From Edolisoma coerulescens (taxonomy: Eukaryota; Chordata; Aves; Passeriformes; Campephagidae): DNA of 64,000 nucleotides. Below the pieces are notes generated by a model. The model was not told the origin of the DNA. It made no database searches and saw only the letters and a program-made list of their open reading frames with translations. Within the stretch, counting starts at the first letter, position 1. The number at the start of each line of letters is the position of its first letter. The translations under genes were made by a program, and so were the position numbers. Positions 1 to 11,152 of this stretch are shown piece after piece. The stretch is taken from positions 806,001 through 870,000 of the forward strand of contig VWZW01005505.1 in the NCBI GenBank assembly GCA_013397115.1. The letters are read 5' to 3'.

Positions 1-967
1 TGATGTAGTCTTTAAACTGAAGTAAATATTTTAAAATTCCAATTTACAGCTCCTTACTTCAAAAAAAAAATACTACACGGTAAGACTGTGAAGATGTATT
101 ATACGAAACTACAAGCTCTATATGAACTATATGCAAAGAGAGAGATTGCATGCATACCTGTGTTTCTGAACAGGATTTAATAGTGCTTAATTAGTTCAGG
201 AAACACCTCATACAAAGCCAGTTGTATCAACAGCACCTACTTCACTGGTGGATTAAAAAATATAATGAATACAATGTTTTTAGAAGACAAAAAAACTTCA
301 TATGGGTCACTCACTTTGCAATGAAATTTCAACTACCACTCCTTACATTTGGACTTCTGCCTTATTATATAAGCAATACAGTAATGACAGTCTGCTTACA
401 CCTTGTATTATTATGGTCTATGGAGATTACTTCTAGTTTAGTTATAAAACCAGCTCGGAGGGAACAAAAAAAAACACTTGAGAGGGGTCAATTCACAGGA
501 AAATGATACGAATTTTGAGGAAAAGCATTCAAATTTCCAGTTAGGAAAAAACCCATAACCAAACAATACATTAACAGAACAGAGTGAAAGCCCTCCCCCA
601 GCCCCAATTCTTCTCATTCTGTCATTCTTTTACTGAGGGTAAGCAGCATAATTCTGGCTGTCAGCAATGGTGAAAAGGGATGGTAAGTGCACATACAAAA
701 AAGGACAGTGGAGCCCATGCGAGTATTCAGTCCTTCTGTGGTCCACTATCTTTGCTACTTGATGAGGTGATGAATACAATTTCAACACTAGATACACTCA
801 CTCCAACAAGACTTCCCTAACAGAGAGAAAAACTTTGGAGGAAAAAAAACAATGACAGATACCCATAAAACTGTGACAAATTTCAGGCATTCCTCTGAAG
901 GGGATGCACTTTAAAAATGTCTGAATAAAGGGAAACACAGAAGAAGGGAATGTTTGTGCTGCGTATT
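1..967. other. AT-rich stretch, no gene seen
   Basis: This is unique-looking AT-rich sequence. The longest frame is a 94-codon plus-strand ORF at 222-506 with no recognisable motif and composition like translated noncoding DNA. A short A-run lies near 61-70. I see no splice-bounded exon, RNA gene or repeat family here. Confidence 0.5.
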
Positions 968-1255
968 GAGGGAGCTGAGGCTGTATGACCCTGGCAACTA
1001 CCAATGTGTCAACCCCTATCCTGGAAAAACTTCTTTATTTCCCCTCTAGGAAAAAATTCTTTACTGTGAGGGTGGTGAGGCACTGGAACAGGTTTCCCAG
1101 GGAAGTTGTGGATACACCATCCCTGGAAGAGTTCAAGGCCAGGCTAGATGGGGCTCTGAACAACCTGCTCTAGTTGAAGGCATCCCTGCCCACAGCTGGG
1201 GGACTGGAATTAGATGATCTTCAAAGTCCCCTTCCAACATTTCTATGATTTTATG
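968..1255 (+). mobile_element. CR1 LINE, 3'-end fragment
   Basis: This is the 3' terminal part of a chicken-repeat-1 (CR1) non-LTR retrotransposon in plus orientation. It opens with the conserved block encoding the end of the ORF2 reverse transcriptase protein (gagggagctgaggctg at 968). The typical 'gtgagggtggtgaggcactggaacagg' region of the 3' untranslated part follows at about 1067. It ends in the short ATTTTATG/ATTCTATG-type tail near 1240-1255 that marks CR1 3' ends. The segment between the first block and about 1045 is shortened and scrambled relative to other copies here, so it is an internally deleted, 5'-truncated copy. The 62-codon frame at 985-1173 is a by-product and not a gene. 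Confidence 0.88.
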
Positions 1256-3271
1256 TCCTGACTCACACTTCTGGTAGGGTCTCAAAAACTTTTCTCATCA
1301 CCTGTGCAACTTGGTTCGTGTTCCTTCCTGGTCCTAGAAGAATATGGGTCAAACAGAGATTACCTTTCTCTGTCATCTGATCCAAGAATCAATTGCACAT
1401 GCACAGTATCTGCAGATCAGGCCCTCTCCAGGAGGCAATATCGTGGTGTATAAGACAGAGGAGAAGACATTTAGCTTGACATTGATATCCTCTCATTCCC
1501 AGTACACAGCGTGAATGATAGACATAACAGTATCTCAGCACAGGCCTAGAAAATAAATGCTACTGTATGATGAACAGAAGAAAAGGTGCAACTACTGGTA
1601 AAGGAGACTGTCAAATCAGTCTTCGCATGACAATCCAGTGCCAGTAAAGGGCAGGAGGATGCGATTTTGTATCTCATTATCTTCAGCTTAGTCAGATGAA
1701 ATTGTATCAAGAGGATGGCCTCATTCCTCACAGTGACTGCATGACCCTGGAAAGCTCCTTTCTTACAGCATGATGTAGAGAAGAGAAAAAGAAAGCAGGT
1801 ATCTAACCAGAACTGATCCTTTTCCTACAGTTCTGGTAGCCCTTTGAGGCATCAAGGCCTGAGAGGTCAATGCAATCTGGCTGCACTAGAGCAGGTGTCT
1901 GGTTCTCATGTCAGATGAGACCTCTGAGGCTGAAAAAGAAACAAGCTCTAGAGCTGATCCCTTTGCCCAAGGCTTGAACCACAGGCAGGATTTTGGCCAT
2001 GAGATGCTGAGGCAGCACAAACACCCACAAAATAGGTTGAAGTGGGATGTGATTGTCCCAGATAGCATGAGGCCACAAAGGCCTTTAGAGAAGTCACCAA
2101 ACGCTAAGGAGGAAGAAAAGGTAGCGAGATACAACAGAAGTAGAAGGATTCTGTCTCAGCAGGGTAGGCAAACAGTGAGATAGGAGCTGAAGTGGTGGCA
2201 ATGCTCCATTTTGCACACCAGACCCTTAGCAAATGGAAGGAGCAGGTTAGAGAGAGTCCCCTGTGGATATTGAAATGGAAATCTTCCTTCTTTGAAGTTG
2301 TGAGGCATAAACATGCGCCTCTGTAAGAGCGTATACATGACTTCCTCAAAGAACATGCAGTATATATCTGTACATCTGTATTCACACAAACATACACACA
2401 TATGACATATAAAATACATCTCTTTGTTAGAGTCTAGAAATATTAAGATATAAGACCCAAGCAAATCAAGAGACTACCCCAAACTTCACAACATGTCTTA
2501 GAATATTTTTAATGATCTCTACTATAAAGAGACAGAAATAAGATTGTTCTATGAAGTGGGTTCTATTAGCATTACAAGAGAATGGTAGCTCATCGACACA
2601 TTAGCTGTGAGTAAATGTTCATTTTCCTTGTCTTGAAAGTGTCCATAAACCATGACAGAACATTTTACTACTAAATTATAGGTGCCTTTGAAGTAAAATA
2701 AAACCTCATACTCAATTTACTGATTTATGCACTTAAATATTTATTCATAATTCATACACTATCAAGTTTTTTAACATATATAGTAGCACGTGCAACTTGT
2801 TGTCAAAATTAACTAAGCAGTCCTTCCTCTTTCAGTTTTTAAAGAACACATCTGTGCAGACTCACATGAAAACTGACTGTACACAAGAGGAATTGCCACA
2901 CAAAAGATGACACAACAAGGCTTCTACTATATATTTTGTTTTCAGAAATAAATCAAGTCAATTTCAGACTAAGCCCTAGTCCTTCACCTTTTAGGAATTT
3001 GATGAAGTCTATGCTAAAAATCACTCCTAAAGTTGTTTATTTGCTACTATAATCTTTATCAAGACTGACAGGCTGCCAGCATAGCTGATGAAACACCATA
3101 TGCAGAAAGAACTTCAGGTACCTGAATTACTATGCCATAAAATAGAAATTGATGAAAGCAAGAATTCTGTTTTAATTACACTTCTTTGAAAATATGTATA
3201 ATGTTAAACCTGATTATTTACTTCTCAATGGAAAAGGTTGAAATTTGTGGGCCATAGTGGTAATATTACTA
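1256..3271. other. Non-repeat stretch with a GC-elevated part
   Basis: I identify no gene or repeat family. From about 1,750 to 2,300 the base composition is richer in G+C than the surroundings and holds a plus-strand 91-codon frame (1908-2183) with coding-like composition, listed separately. The rest (2,400-3,270) is AT-rich with no long frame. Confidence 0.45.
1908..2183 (+). other. Coding-like 91-codon ORF, unknown
   Basis: An ATG-initiated frame encodes a hydrophilic, charged, Glu/Lys/Arg/Gln-rich peptide with little hydrophobic content, unlike the Leu/Ile/Phe/Lys-rich frames elsewhere in this AT-rich window. The next upstream in-frame stop lies only about 7 codons before the ATG. There is no signal peptide, membrane segment or motif I recognise. 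No clear promoter or poly-A signal flanks it. A pyrimidine-rich stretch ending in cctacag at about 1,830 could be an acceptor upstream. It could be an exon of a plus-strand transcript, a relic of a retroelement, or chance. I favour chance or relic. Confidence 0.15.
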
Positions 3272-3684
3272 GAGCACAAGGCTTATGAGGAGCAGCTGAG
3301 GGAGCTGAGGCTGTTCAGCCTGGAGAAAAGGAGGCTGAGAGGAGATCTCATTGCTCTCTACTACTACCTGAAAAGAATTTGTAGCAACCTGGACGTCAGT
3401 GTCTTCTCCCAGGTAACAATCATCAGAACAAGAGGAAATGGTTTCAAGTTGCACCAAGGGAGGTTTAGATTGGATATTAGGAAAAGTTTGTTCACTAAAA
3501 GGATGGTCAAGCATTGGAACAGGATGCCCAGTGGAGTCACTGTCCCTGGAAGTGATCAGAAAACATCTAGATGTGGTGCTTAGAAACATGGTTTAGTGGT
3601 GAAGATGGCAGGGCTGGGTTAATGGTTGGGCGTGATGATCTTAGAGGTTTTTTACAGCCCTGATAATTCCATAATTTTATGATT
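3272..3684 (+). mobile_element. CR1 LINE, 3'-end fragment
   Basis: A 5'-truncated CR1 in plus orientation. It begins in the ORF2 C-terminal coding region (gaggagcagctgagggagct at about 3288, then the segment reading ...LFSLEKRRLRGDLIALYYYL in frame at 3323-3382). It continues through the 'gcattggaacaggatgccca' block (about 3511) and ends in ATTCCATAATTTTATG-like tail units near 3666-3684. Open frames on both strands of this segment (3245-3583 plus, 3269-3589 minus) come from the LINE itself. Point changes relative to other copies suggest it is not recent. Confidence 0.9.
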
Positions 3685-3884
3685 AATTCCTAATTTTTTG
3701 GCCACTGGGAGGAAGTGCAGAGTTTATACTGAGCATACACTCAGTTTTGGACTGTAAAGACAAACCAATCTGTATGAACAGTTACAGGATTGTGTTCGGG
3801 ATACAGGATAGATGGGGTGGTAGTCTGGCATAGGTTTGAGACTAGTAAAATTTTTTTCCCCTTATTATGACCCTGCTATCACTC

Positions 3885-4125
3885 ACCTGCAAATGACTGC
3901 CACTGTGGCCAGGGCACAGAGAACTTTCCAGAAGGGCAGGTAGAGAGGCCAGGGCAGTGACAGCCAGGTGCCTACAGCCAGGGGAGCTGCAGCCAGGCAG
4001 ACCCCAGTACTCGCTCCCAGGCTGGTAACTGCGGGGGGCCCGGCAGAGGCCCCACACGATGGTGGGACAGGCCGCTGGCTGCTGAGGGTAACGGCCAGCG
4101 CCGAGGCGGGAGAGCTGAGATCTTA
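3885..4125. other. Short GC/CpG-enriched block
   Basis: About 240 bp with clearly higher G+C than the flanks, including a cluster of CpG dinucleotides at roughly 4,027-4,110. This is unusual in a CpG-poor, AT-rich window. On the minus strand a 71-codon frame starts at 4057 and runs into a consensus-like 5' splice donor (CAG followed by gtgagt, exon side ending at 3897). That could make a 161-nt first coding exon of a leftward transcript. The peptide is Gly/Pro/Ser/Cys-rich and not recognised. Alternatives are a small orphan CpG island, a decayed GC-rich repeat, or chance. GC-richer sequence continues weakly at 4,228-4,335. Confidence 0.3.
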
Positions 4126-4579
4126 AACCTTCAGCGTACCTAACAGCCTTTCACTAACTCCAGGCTTGCCGAGTTTTACCCGGAGGCTTAGTGGACCACA
4201 AGTCAATTCTTTAACTTAAAAAAATAGGAGAAAGCCATAGGTGTTGGACTACAGGGCAGTCCCTGCGAGGATGCTGCAAGCAGTCAGGTGGCTGGGCCCT
4301 CTGGCTGACCAGGGAGCGCTGCCGTGTAAGCTGACAGGAAAGCAGACAGGTTGCCACTTGAAGCTTCCTACCTTTCAGCAGAAATGTATAGGAACTGACA
4401 TGCCTCCTCCAAGTGTTTCATTTCTGATAAACGAACACACGCATACCAAAGGATGACACTTCACAGAAAGCTGACTTCCTTGCAGTGTAAAATGTCATAT
4501 GGAAACAGAGATGCATCTGCTGGGCAACAATATGCATATGAAGCACATAAAAAACTCAGAAGTAATTGAGAACAAATTT

Positions 4580-4597
4580 AAAAAAAAAAAAAAAAAA
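4580..4597 (+). repeat. Poly-A run (18 bp)
   Basis: An uninterrupted A homopolymer followed by a purine-rich stretch (gagaggaaaaaa). No retroposon body is recognisable immediately upstream, so I call it simple sequence and not a retroposon tail. Confidence 0.8.
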
Positions 4598-6593
4598 GAG
4601 AGGAAAAAATTGAGCTCAGAAAGTCAGGAGACAATCTACTTTTTGACTATTATTTTTACATTAGAAAATCTTATTCTGTTATTACCCTCCCCTAACTCTT
4701 GTTTTGTGCCACAGAAACACTGAGGAGCTATTCCTAGCAAGTCTAAAGTCTGTGTCCGGGTTTTTTTTTGTGAAAGACAGGAAGGGAAGAATGTAAGGGC
4801 AAAAGCTGATTGACATCTAAACTGTATCTGCAATAGTTCATGCCAAGAAATGGAGAAGTAAAAATTGAGCAAAAGCCAGAAATGAGAATTTTTTAAAAGA
4901 AGTTTAGAAAATCTAGTAGCACATATGTTCTAATTGCTATTACATTGTTCAAAATTGGGAGTAAATGACTTGAAGTAGGACAAGTCAAGAAAAATGTAAC
5001 ATTGAATGAAAAACGCAGTGATCATTCAGTTAAGGTCAATAAATTACATCTCTGAAAACTTGTTTCTCTGTATCATTCCAAATACATGGTGAAATCTGAG
5101 ATCTAAAAGATGAAGTCTTATACTACAGACTAATCTTCTATACTCTTCTTAATGATCTTCTTGATGTCAGAATACCATACTTTTTGAAGGCTTGCATTTT
5201 GGTTTAAGTTGCTTGTGCTAGATATGCACATGACTATTACAAATAGAAGTAAATGGTTATTTATTCACAGTAATTTAATTCTCATACATGTAATTTTAAA
5301 CAAGAATATTTCTTAGAATACCTAAACTTGGAATACCTAAAATGAAGCCAATCTTCTAAAACAGGGAAAACAGAGAATATGCATAATCCAGCTGAAAGTG
5401 CATCAGTGTCAGTGAGATTTTTTGGAGAGTATCTGTGTTGCTTCTATAATGATATGATTGTTTTACTTCCAAATATTTTATAGGAATAGGTGAATTTAAA
5501 AACCTGATTATTTATGCAGGCCATTTTCTTTGTGCTTATTGTACCAATAATTAAGCAAATTTTAAAATAGAATCAGTATCTCTTTTAGCTTTAGTTCTAA
5601 TATGACAAAATGACAATAGCAAAATTTACATTCACACATTATAATTAGTAATGGAAGAAAGCCTGTTCCATGATTTCTCCACGAAGTTACTTAATGTGAA
5701 ATAAATTCACTTACATATTAATGAAAACATAATACTGATTGCAGAATATTACGTTGAATATTACACTGACACTCATCAGACCATTCATTCATTGAAAATA
5801 GCATTTTCAAATATTGCTGCAGTTCAATATTCTATATATTTATCTTTTTTTTTCTTTTGAGATCTATGCCTCTAATACATATTTCATACAATAGATTTCT
5901 ATACAGCCTATTATTCTAGAATTTACCAATTTTTATTATTTAAGATGGGCAAAGACAAATTTTAGATCTTAGCAATTTTAAATAAAATGTCTTTCTAATC
6001 TATGCCAAAGATGCCACAGGATGCAAAAGTAAAAAGAAAAAGGTGGGATTTTTCTTTGCCACAAAGCTTTCCTTTTACTTTCTTATTTTTTTTTTCCAGA
6101 CTGTAGTTTTTTCCCATTAAACATGCAACACATTAGATAGAAGGCATCTCTTTTTTTCATATGTTGAGTTTTTAAATTTATAAATCATTATGATTGCACA
6201 CCTATATAGATACTATTGCTATCGTTTATTTTTTTTCTTAGTAAGGTGTAATAAACATCCAAATTCAACCCATGTTGCATAAAAGTAAATTCTTTATCAA
6301 AGAGAATAAAAAAAACCAAACTGTTCAAAATTGGAAACACTCATCAGTAATTTTTTCTTGAGATGGGACAAGAAACATCTCATAAGTTAGTTGTAAACCA
6401 AACTTAAAACAAATTCTATAATCATTATTTTCCCGTGTTTTGGAAAAGGACATTTTGGCATTCCTCTGGCCAATCATATATTCTTGCTAATAAGGACAGT
6501 ACAGCCTTAATGATCTGAAACTCGTTTATCTGGGAGGCATAAAACTCAGTCACACAAATGAATTGTTGATAAACTAGGGTCACTGAGCAAAAG

Positions 6594-6676
6594 ATCCTGC
6601 AGAGCCTGTACGCTCTGCAGGATGGAAACTCTCTCCTGCAGAGTCTTTCTTCTGAGAAACAAGTAAACTCTGCAGG
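6594..6676. repeat. Inverted-repeat cluster (two stem-loops)
   Basis: A perfect 11-bp inverted repeat (ATCCTGCAGAG at 6594-6604 and CTCTGCAGGAT at 6613-6623) encloses an 8-nt loop. The same core then recurs as CCTGCAGAG at 6635-6643 and CTCTGCAGG at 6668-6676, 24 nt apart. Four copies of one 9-bp core thus alternate in orientation within 83 bp. The arms are too short for a microRNA precursor. The function is unknown. Confidence 0.75.
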
Positions 6677-9600
6677 CTCAGACATTTCTGTACACAATAT
6701 TTTATACACAATGAAACAGACGTATTGAAGCAGTCCCGACAGACACACCAGAGTTTGAGATAACTATGGTTTGGTTACCACAGTTATACAGTTAGATGTG
6801 TGTTGTGTTTTGTTTGTTGACTTCTTTTTTTTTAATTAGTGCTGCTAGTTCATTTTTCGATTTCATTTCACACTTTAAGGATTCCTCACATTTTTTCCCA
6901 TTCTCACTTATACTAGACAAAAAGGCAAAAGTCTAGAATAACCTTTATTATGCAACGCTTTGCTCCAAGAGGTAAAAAGAGGCAAGGATCAGTTACAGAG
7001 TCAGAATTTGTCTGTATTCCCTACTGACTTCTCTGTATGTTCACTGTTTTTATACAAGGGCAGCAAAAAACCAGTTCACCTATGACAACAAACACAAAGC
7101 AGCAGTGTCTGCAAATGACTGAAAATGCTCTGGCAACATAAACAGTATATTACATTAGGGTACAAGAAAAAAAAAAAAGGTAAATCTGAATAGAAATTAT
7201 TTTCCTATAATTTCAAAGTATTTAATTTTTAGAGGAAATAGAAGAATTTTCCTGCAGGGGATGTCCAAAGGTAGAACCATCTACTATTCTAATACCCTAT
7301 AATAACCAAGATAAGTGAGATTTAACAACTCTGCAGGACTTAAGTTTATATCCTGCTTGGAAATTATAAAGTAGAGTTGCAGACAGCCCTCTCTTTTTCC
7401 TGTGGCTCCTGTGAAAGAGTTGTGATTTTTATTACATACTGAGCCTTTTAACCACAACACAATGCATTTCTGATATTGTTGATCATGCATTTTAAGAATT
7501 TAGGTGTACCGAAAACATAAAGGACATTTTTTGATAGATTTAAATCAGAAACTACACACTAGGAAGAAAGAAGAAATAATTAAGGATGTTTTGCACATGT
7601 AGATTAATTAAAAGTGGCTTTAGGTAGCAAATATTTCAATTAAAATTGAAACTGGAAATTTTTGAGTATTTTTTGGGAAAATCTCTGCTCAGCAATGCTG
7701 ACCCACTAATTCATATCAGTAGAAAAAAAAATCTCACATGAAGACACCCTAATTTATTATTTTTTTAATAAATTACAATATTTTAGTGTGTCACAAAGGA
7801 AGCTAAGGTAATTGAAGGTATTTTAGACCTGCCTGCAAATAAGTTTCCTGTCCAGCTATTCAGCTGCCATCTTAGCCAGTGCAGAAAGCAGGTGCAGCTT
7901 TGTCCTTACTCCGTCAGACTACTCGTATTCCACTGTGGACATATACAGCTGTGGACCCTGTTCGTTTAGTATAGGCCTTCCTCTTTGTCTTTTTTACTGG
8001 ACCAGTATCACAGCTTCCTCCCAGGCATTTTGCACACGAAGAGACAACAAATGGAAAAGGAAGGGTGGCAATCCAGCTGGCAGGCTGGTGCAGCACTCTG
8101 GCCACAAAAAAAGCTGGCAGTGACAGAAGGGAGGGGGAATTGAGGCAGGCGTGAAGACTGATGGTAGGCTGAGTAGTTCAGCTGGGTAAGGGCAGAAGTC
8201 ATGTGGAGGTGGAGCAGACTAGGCTGATTTGGAATTTGGGGATAGGAATAAATAACTAGGCAGAAAAATAACTATGCTAGGCAAAGCACTGGAGGCTAAG
8301 AAAGGAGCGAGCTTTTGTAACAAAGCAAAATTGACAGTTCTAAATGCATTTAGATGAGTCAGCAGCACTGATTGTCACACACGCACATGTGCACACGCAG
8401 ACAGACACATCTATACTGCAATGACATTTTTTGAAGACATACATTTTTTGGTCAATCTCCCTTGGATTTTGGAACACTGCAGCTGACAACACTAAAGCTG
8501 CTTCTCTATCAAGGAACAGCTCTGTCTGGAGCATTTTATCTGAAAATCCGTAACTGCATATAGTGTATACTAGGGCAAAAGTGGCTTTCATTTTAAAACA
8601 CTTCTTAATACTGATAAAGCTAAATATTGGGAGAAAAGACTACTTTTATAGACCGGCAGTGTTATAATTTTTTTTAATATGGAGATAAAATAAAAACAAT
8701 CCCCTGAGACTCAATTAATTCCAACTGAATTCTTAAAGAATATATGAACTGAGTGTAATTGTTTTGGTAATTCTTTTCCTTTAGTCTAATAGCAAATATC
8801 TGAAAATGAGGAAAATAAACTACCTACTATTCAGTATATTTAAGCAAAAATACTTCAAAATATATGAAAAAAATAGCATTACAGAAAAGCTTCACCTCTT
8901 CTAATAACGGCAGCAACACAAGGAGCTATAAAGAAACTGTATCCTGAGACAGTATAAACCATACTATTCACAAGCAGCTGAGTCTTTGGGATGAAATCAG
9001 TGGGAGTTACACTGTTTACTTTAATGGAACTATGATTTTACTCCTTTTTCATAGTAGTTGTTTTCTAAATTGCTACTTGCATTCACTTATCAATTTTCTT
9101 TAAGTAGCACAGTATTTACAACAGCAGTGTGTAGTAGCATGAATTGGGTTAGCCACACTCTTTTGTTCTGGACTGCATTTGCAGTTAATACACCAGTGCC
9201 ACATAATCATACTGTGGTAGAGATAACAATTTTACAACACGGTTTCCCTCTGAAAAGGAGTCCTCTACTGTCCTATAGGCATATGGCTATTCTGCTGGCC
9301 CAGAATCACTGGGGGAAGAAAATGATGAATTTCTACCTGAGCTGCATCCAAATCTAGTGAGAAGCAGGAGAATTTGAACAGGAAGTCATTAAAGACACCT
9401 AGAAAGTCATTAAAGTGCCCTAGAAAGACACACTATTGGGAATATAGGCACTAAGCCTTAAGAGTTCTAACCCCTAACTAGAATATATGTTATTGCTATT
9501 TGTAAAAATTGTTTACTTGAAGCCTGAGCAGTTGTCTTGAAGCAACTGAGTATATTTTAGGTATTTCCCTTTTCCATCAGACCTGTTAATTACATTTTCA

Positions 9601-9714
9601 GTTTATGTCTTACATTTTACTGAAAATGTTTCTGGATAGCCAGTTTCTTCTGTATTGAAAAAAAACCCAACAAAAACCAGTAGTGTGTACTATGATAATA
9701 CATATGATGAGGAA

Positions 9715-10169
9715 TTCATAGAATCATTTAGGTTGGGAAAGACCTCTAAGGTCACCAAATCCAAACATTAACCCAGCACTGCCAAGCTCATAACTAAATC
9801 ACGTCCCTAAGCAGCCCATCTACACATCTTTTACATATCTCTAGGGATGGTGACTCCACTACTTCCCTGGGCAGCCTGTTCCAATGCCTGAAAACCGCTT
9901 TGGCGAAAAAACTTCCTAGTATCCAATCGAACTTTTCATGGGACAACTTGAGGCCATTTCTTGTCCAATCCGTTGTTACGTGGGAGAAGAGACCAACTCT
10001 CACCTCACTACAACCTTCTTTCTGGCAGTTGTAGAAAGTGATAAGGTCCCCACTCAGCCTCTTCTCCAAGCTAAACAATCCCAGCTACCTCAGCCACTCC
10101 TCATCACACTTGTCCTTTATACCCTTCAGGAATTTTGTCATTCTTTGGAAATGCTCAAACACATCTGAA
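9715..10169 (-). mobile_element. CR1 LINE, 3'-end fragment
   Basis: A CR1 3' end in minus orientation, so the 3' tail lies at the left edge (ttcatagaatcatttaggttgggaaagacc from 9715). Reading leftward on the minus strand come the ORF2 C-terminal block (frame at 10078-9794, with the FSLEKR..GDLITFYNCQ signature) and the 'cattggaacaggctgcccaggg' block near 9870-9890. The copy is 5'-truncated at about 10,169. Frames at 9794-10078 (minus) and 9938-10223 (plus) belong to this element or are its antisense and are not host genes. Confidence 0.92.
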
Positions 10170-11117
10170 GCAGGAACTGATTGTGATCAATTTACAAGCA
10201 TCTATATTTATGCAGATTACTAAATTTTGCCTTGGAGTGTAAATTAATTATCAAAACTAAAAAACTGTAACATGTTGCAGTCTTAGGCAAAAGAGTGAAG
10301 CATAAAGAAGAATATAAACCAGGGAATGTATTTTGTAGAACTTTGGATGTTATCTAGATCAGAAATGATGAACTACTAGCATCTCTGCAAACTTTGGTAG
10401 AGGCAGAGATTTGCGGTGGTGCTGACAATGCTTTATAAAATTAGTTTGCTACTGCTCTCAAGAACAACTTGTTGCAAATGACCTTTACTGCTGAAGACGA
10501 AGACAAAGAAAGGACATGAGATAAAAATGTGGAAATCAAACCCAAGGTCAAATAAAACCTGCTGAGCATCACACTTTCAAGTCAGTGATAGGCAGTGATA
10601 GGCTTTGTAGAGATCAGTCTATAACCACATGCATCTATCGGATTAGATGGGCCTAGTAATCTTTCTAGCATGTAGCCTGCAAATTTCTTAAATCAGATGC
10701 TGAAGTAGATTTACATGCAATGAAAGTTTTACATAAAAATTTAATCATCTCCCTACAGTCTCTCTATTGAAACTTAATATTTATGAGATTATAAGAGGTA
10801 TAGATATTTTGCCTTTTACCTACATGGTTTGTGCATGTAAACTGTAAACAAATGTAAGAACACTGGCACTCATTCCTAAACAATCTTTCAGTCCATTGCA
10901 GTAAAAGAAACATAATATAGATTGAGGGTTTATTTTTTCAGATTATACCTAATGACCTATAAAGTAATTTTCAGTCACAGTTCACTGGAGTTAATTTAAA
11001 AGCACAATATTGAAGTCAAGGTGTCTTCCCAATTAACTGGGCATTAAATACAAATGCGGTCTGACATATATTGAATTAAATATATGCAAGTAAACCCTTG
11101 CAGGCAAATGAGAAGAA

Positions 11118-11118
<1 letters not shown>

Positions 11119-11148
<30 letters not shown>

Positions 11149-11152
11149 AAAT
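11119..11152 (+). repeat. (TAAA)n microsatellite
   Basis: About eight perfect copies of the 4-bp unit AAAT/TAAA, preceded by an A-rich leader. It is simple sequence, probably polymorphic in length. Confidence 0.95.

Larger units (their letters stand above)
4126..9714. other. AT-rich stretch with an inverted-repeat cluster
   Basis: I see no gene in this 5.6 kb. It holds an 18-bp A-run (4580-4597), a cluster of CTGCAGAG/CTCTGCAG inverted repeats (6594-6676, listed separately) and a moderately GC-richer part at about 7,880-8,330. That part gives overlapping 62-64-codon frames on both strands that match nothing I know. A minisatellite-like double unit built on agtcattaaag occurs at about 9,389-9,427. 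The remaining frames are short and have noncoding-like composition. Confidence 0.5.

Noticed and set aside
6594..6676. MicroRNA precursor
   Set aside because: Stem arms of 9-11 bp are too short for a Drosha/Dicer substrate.
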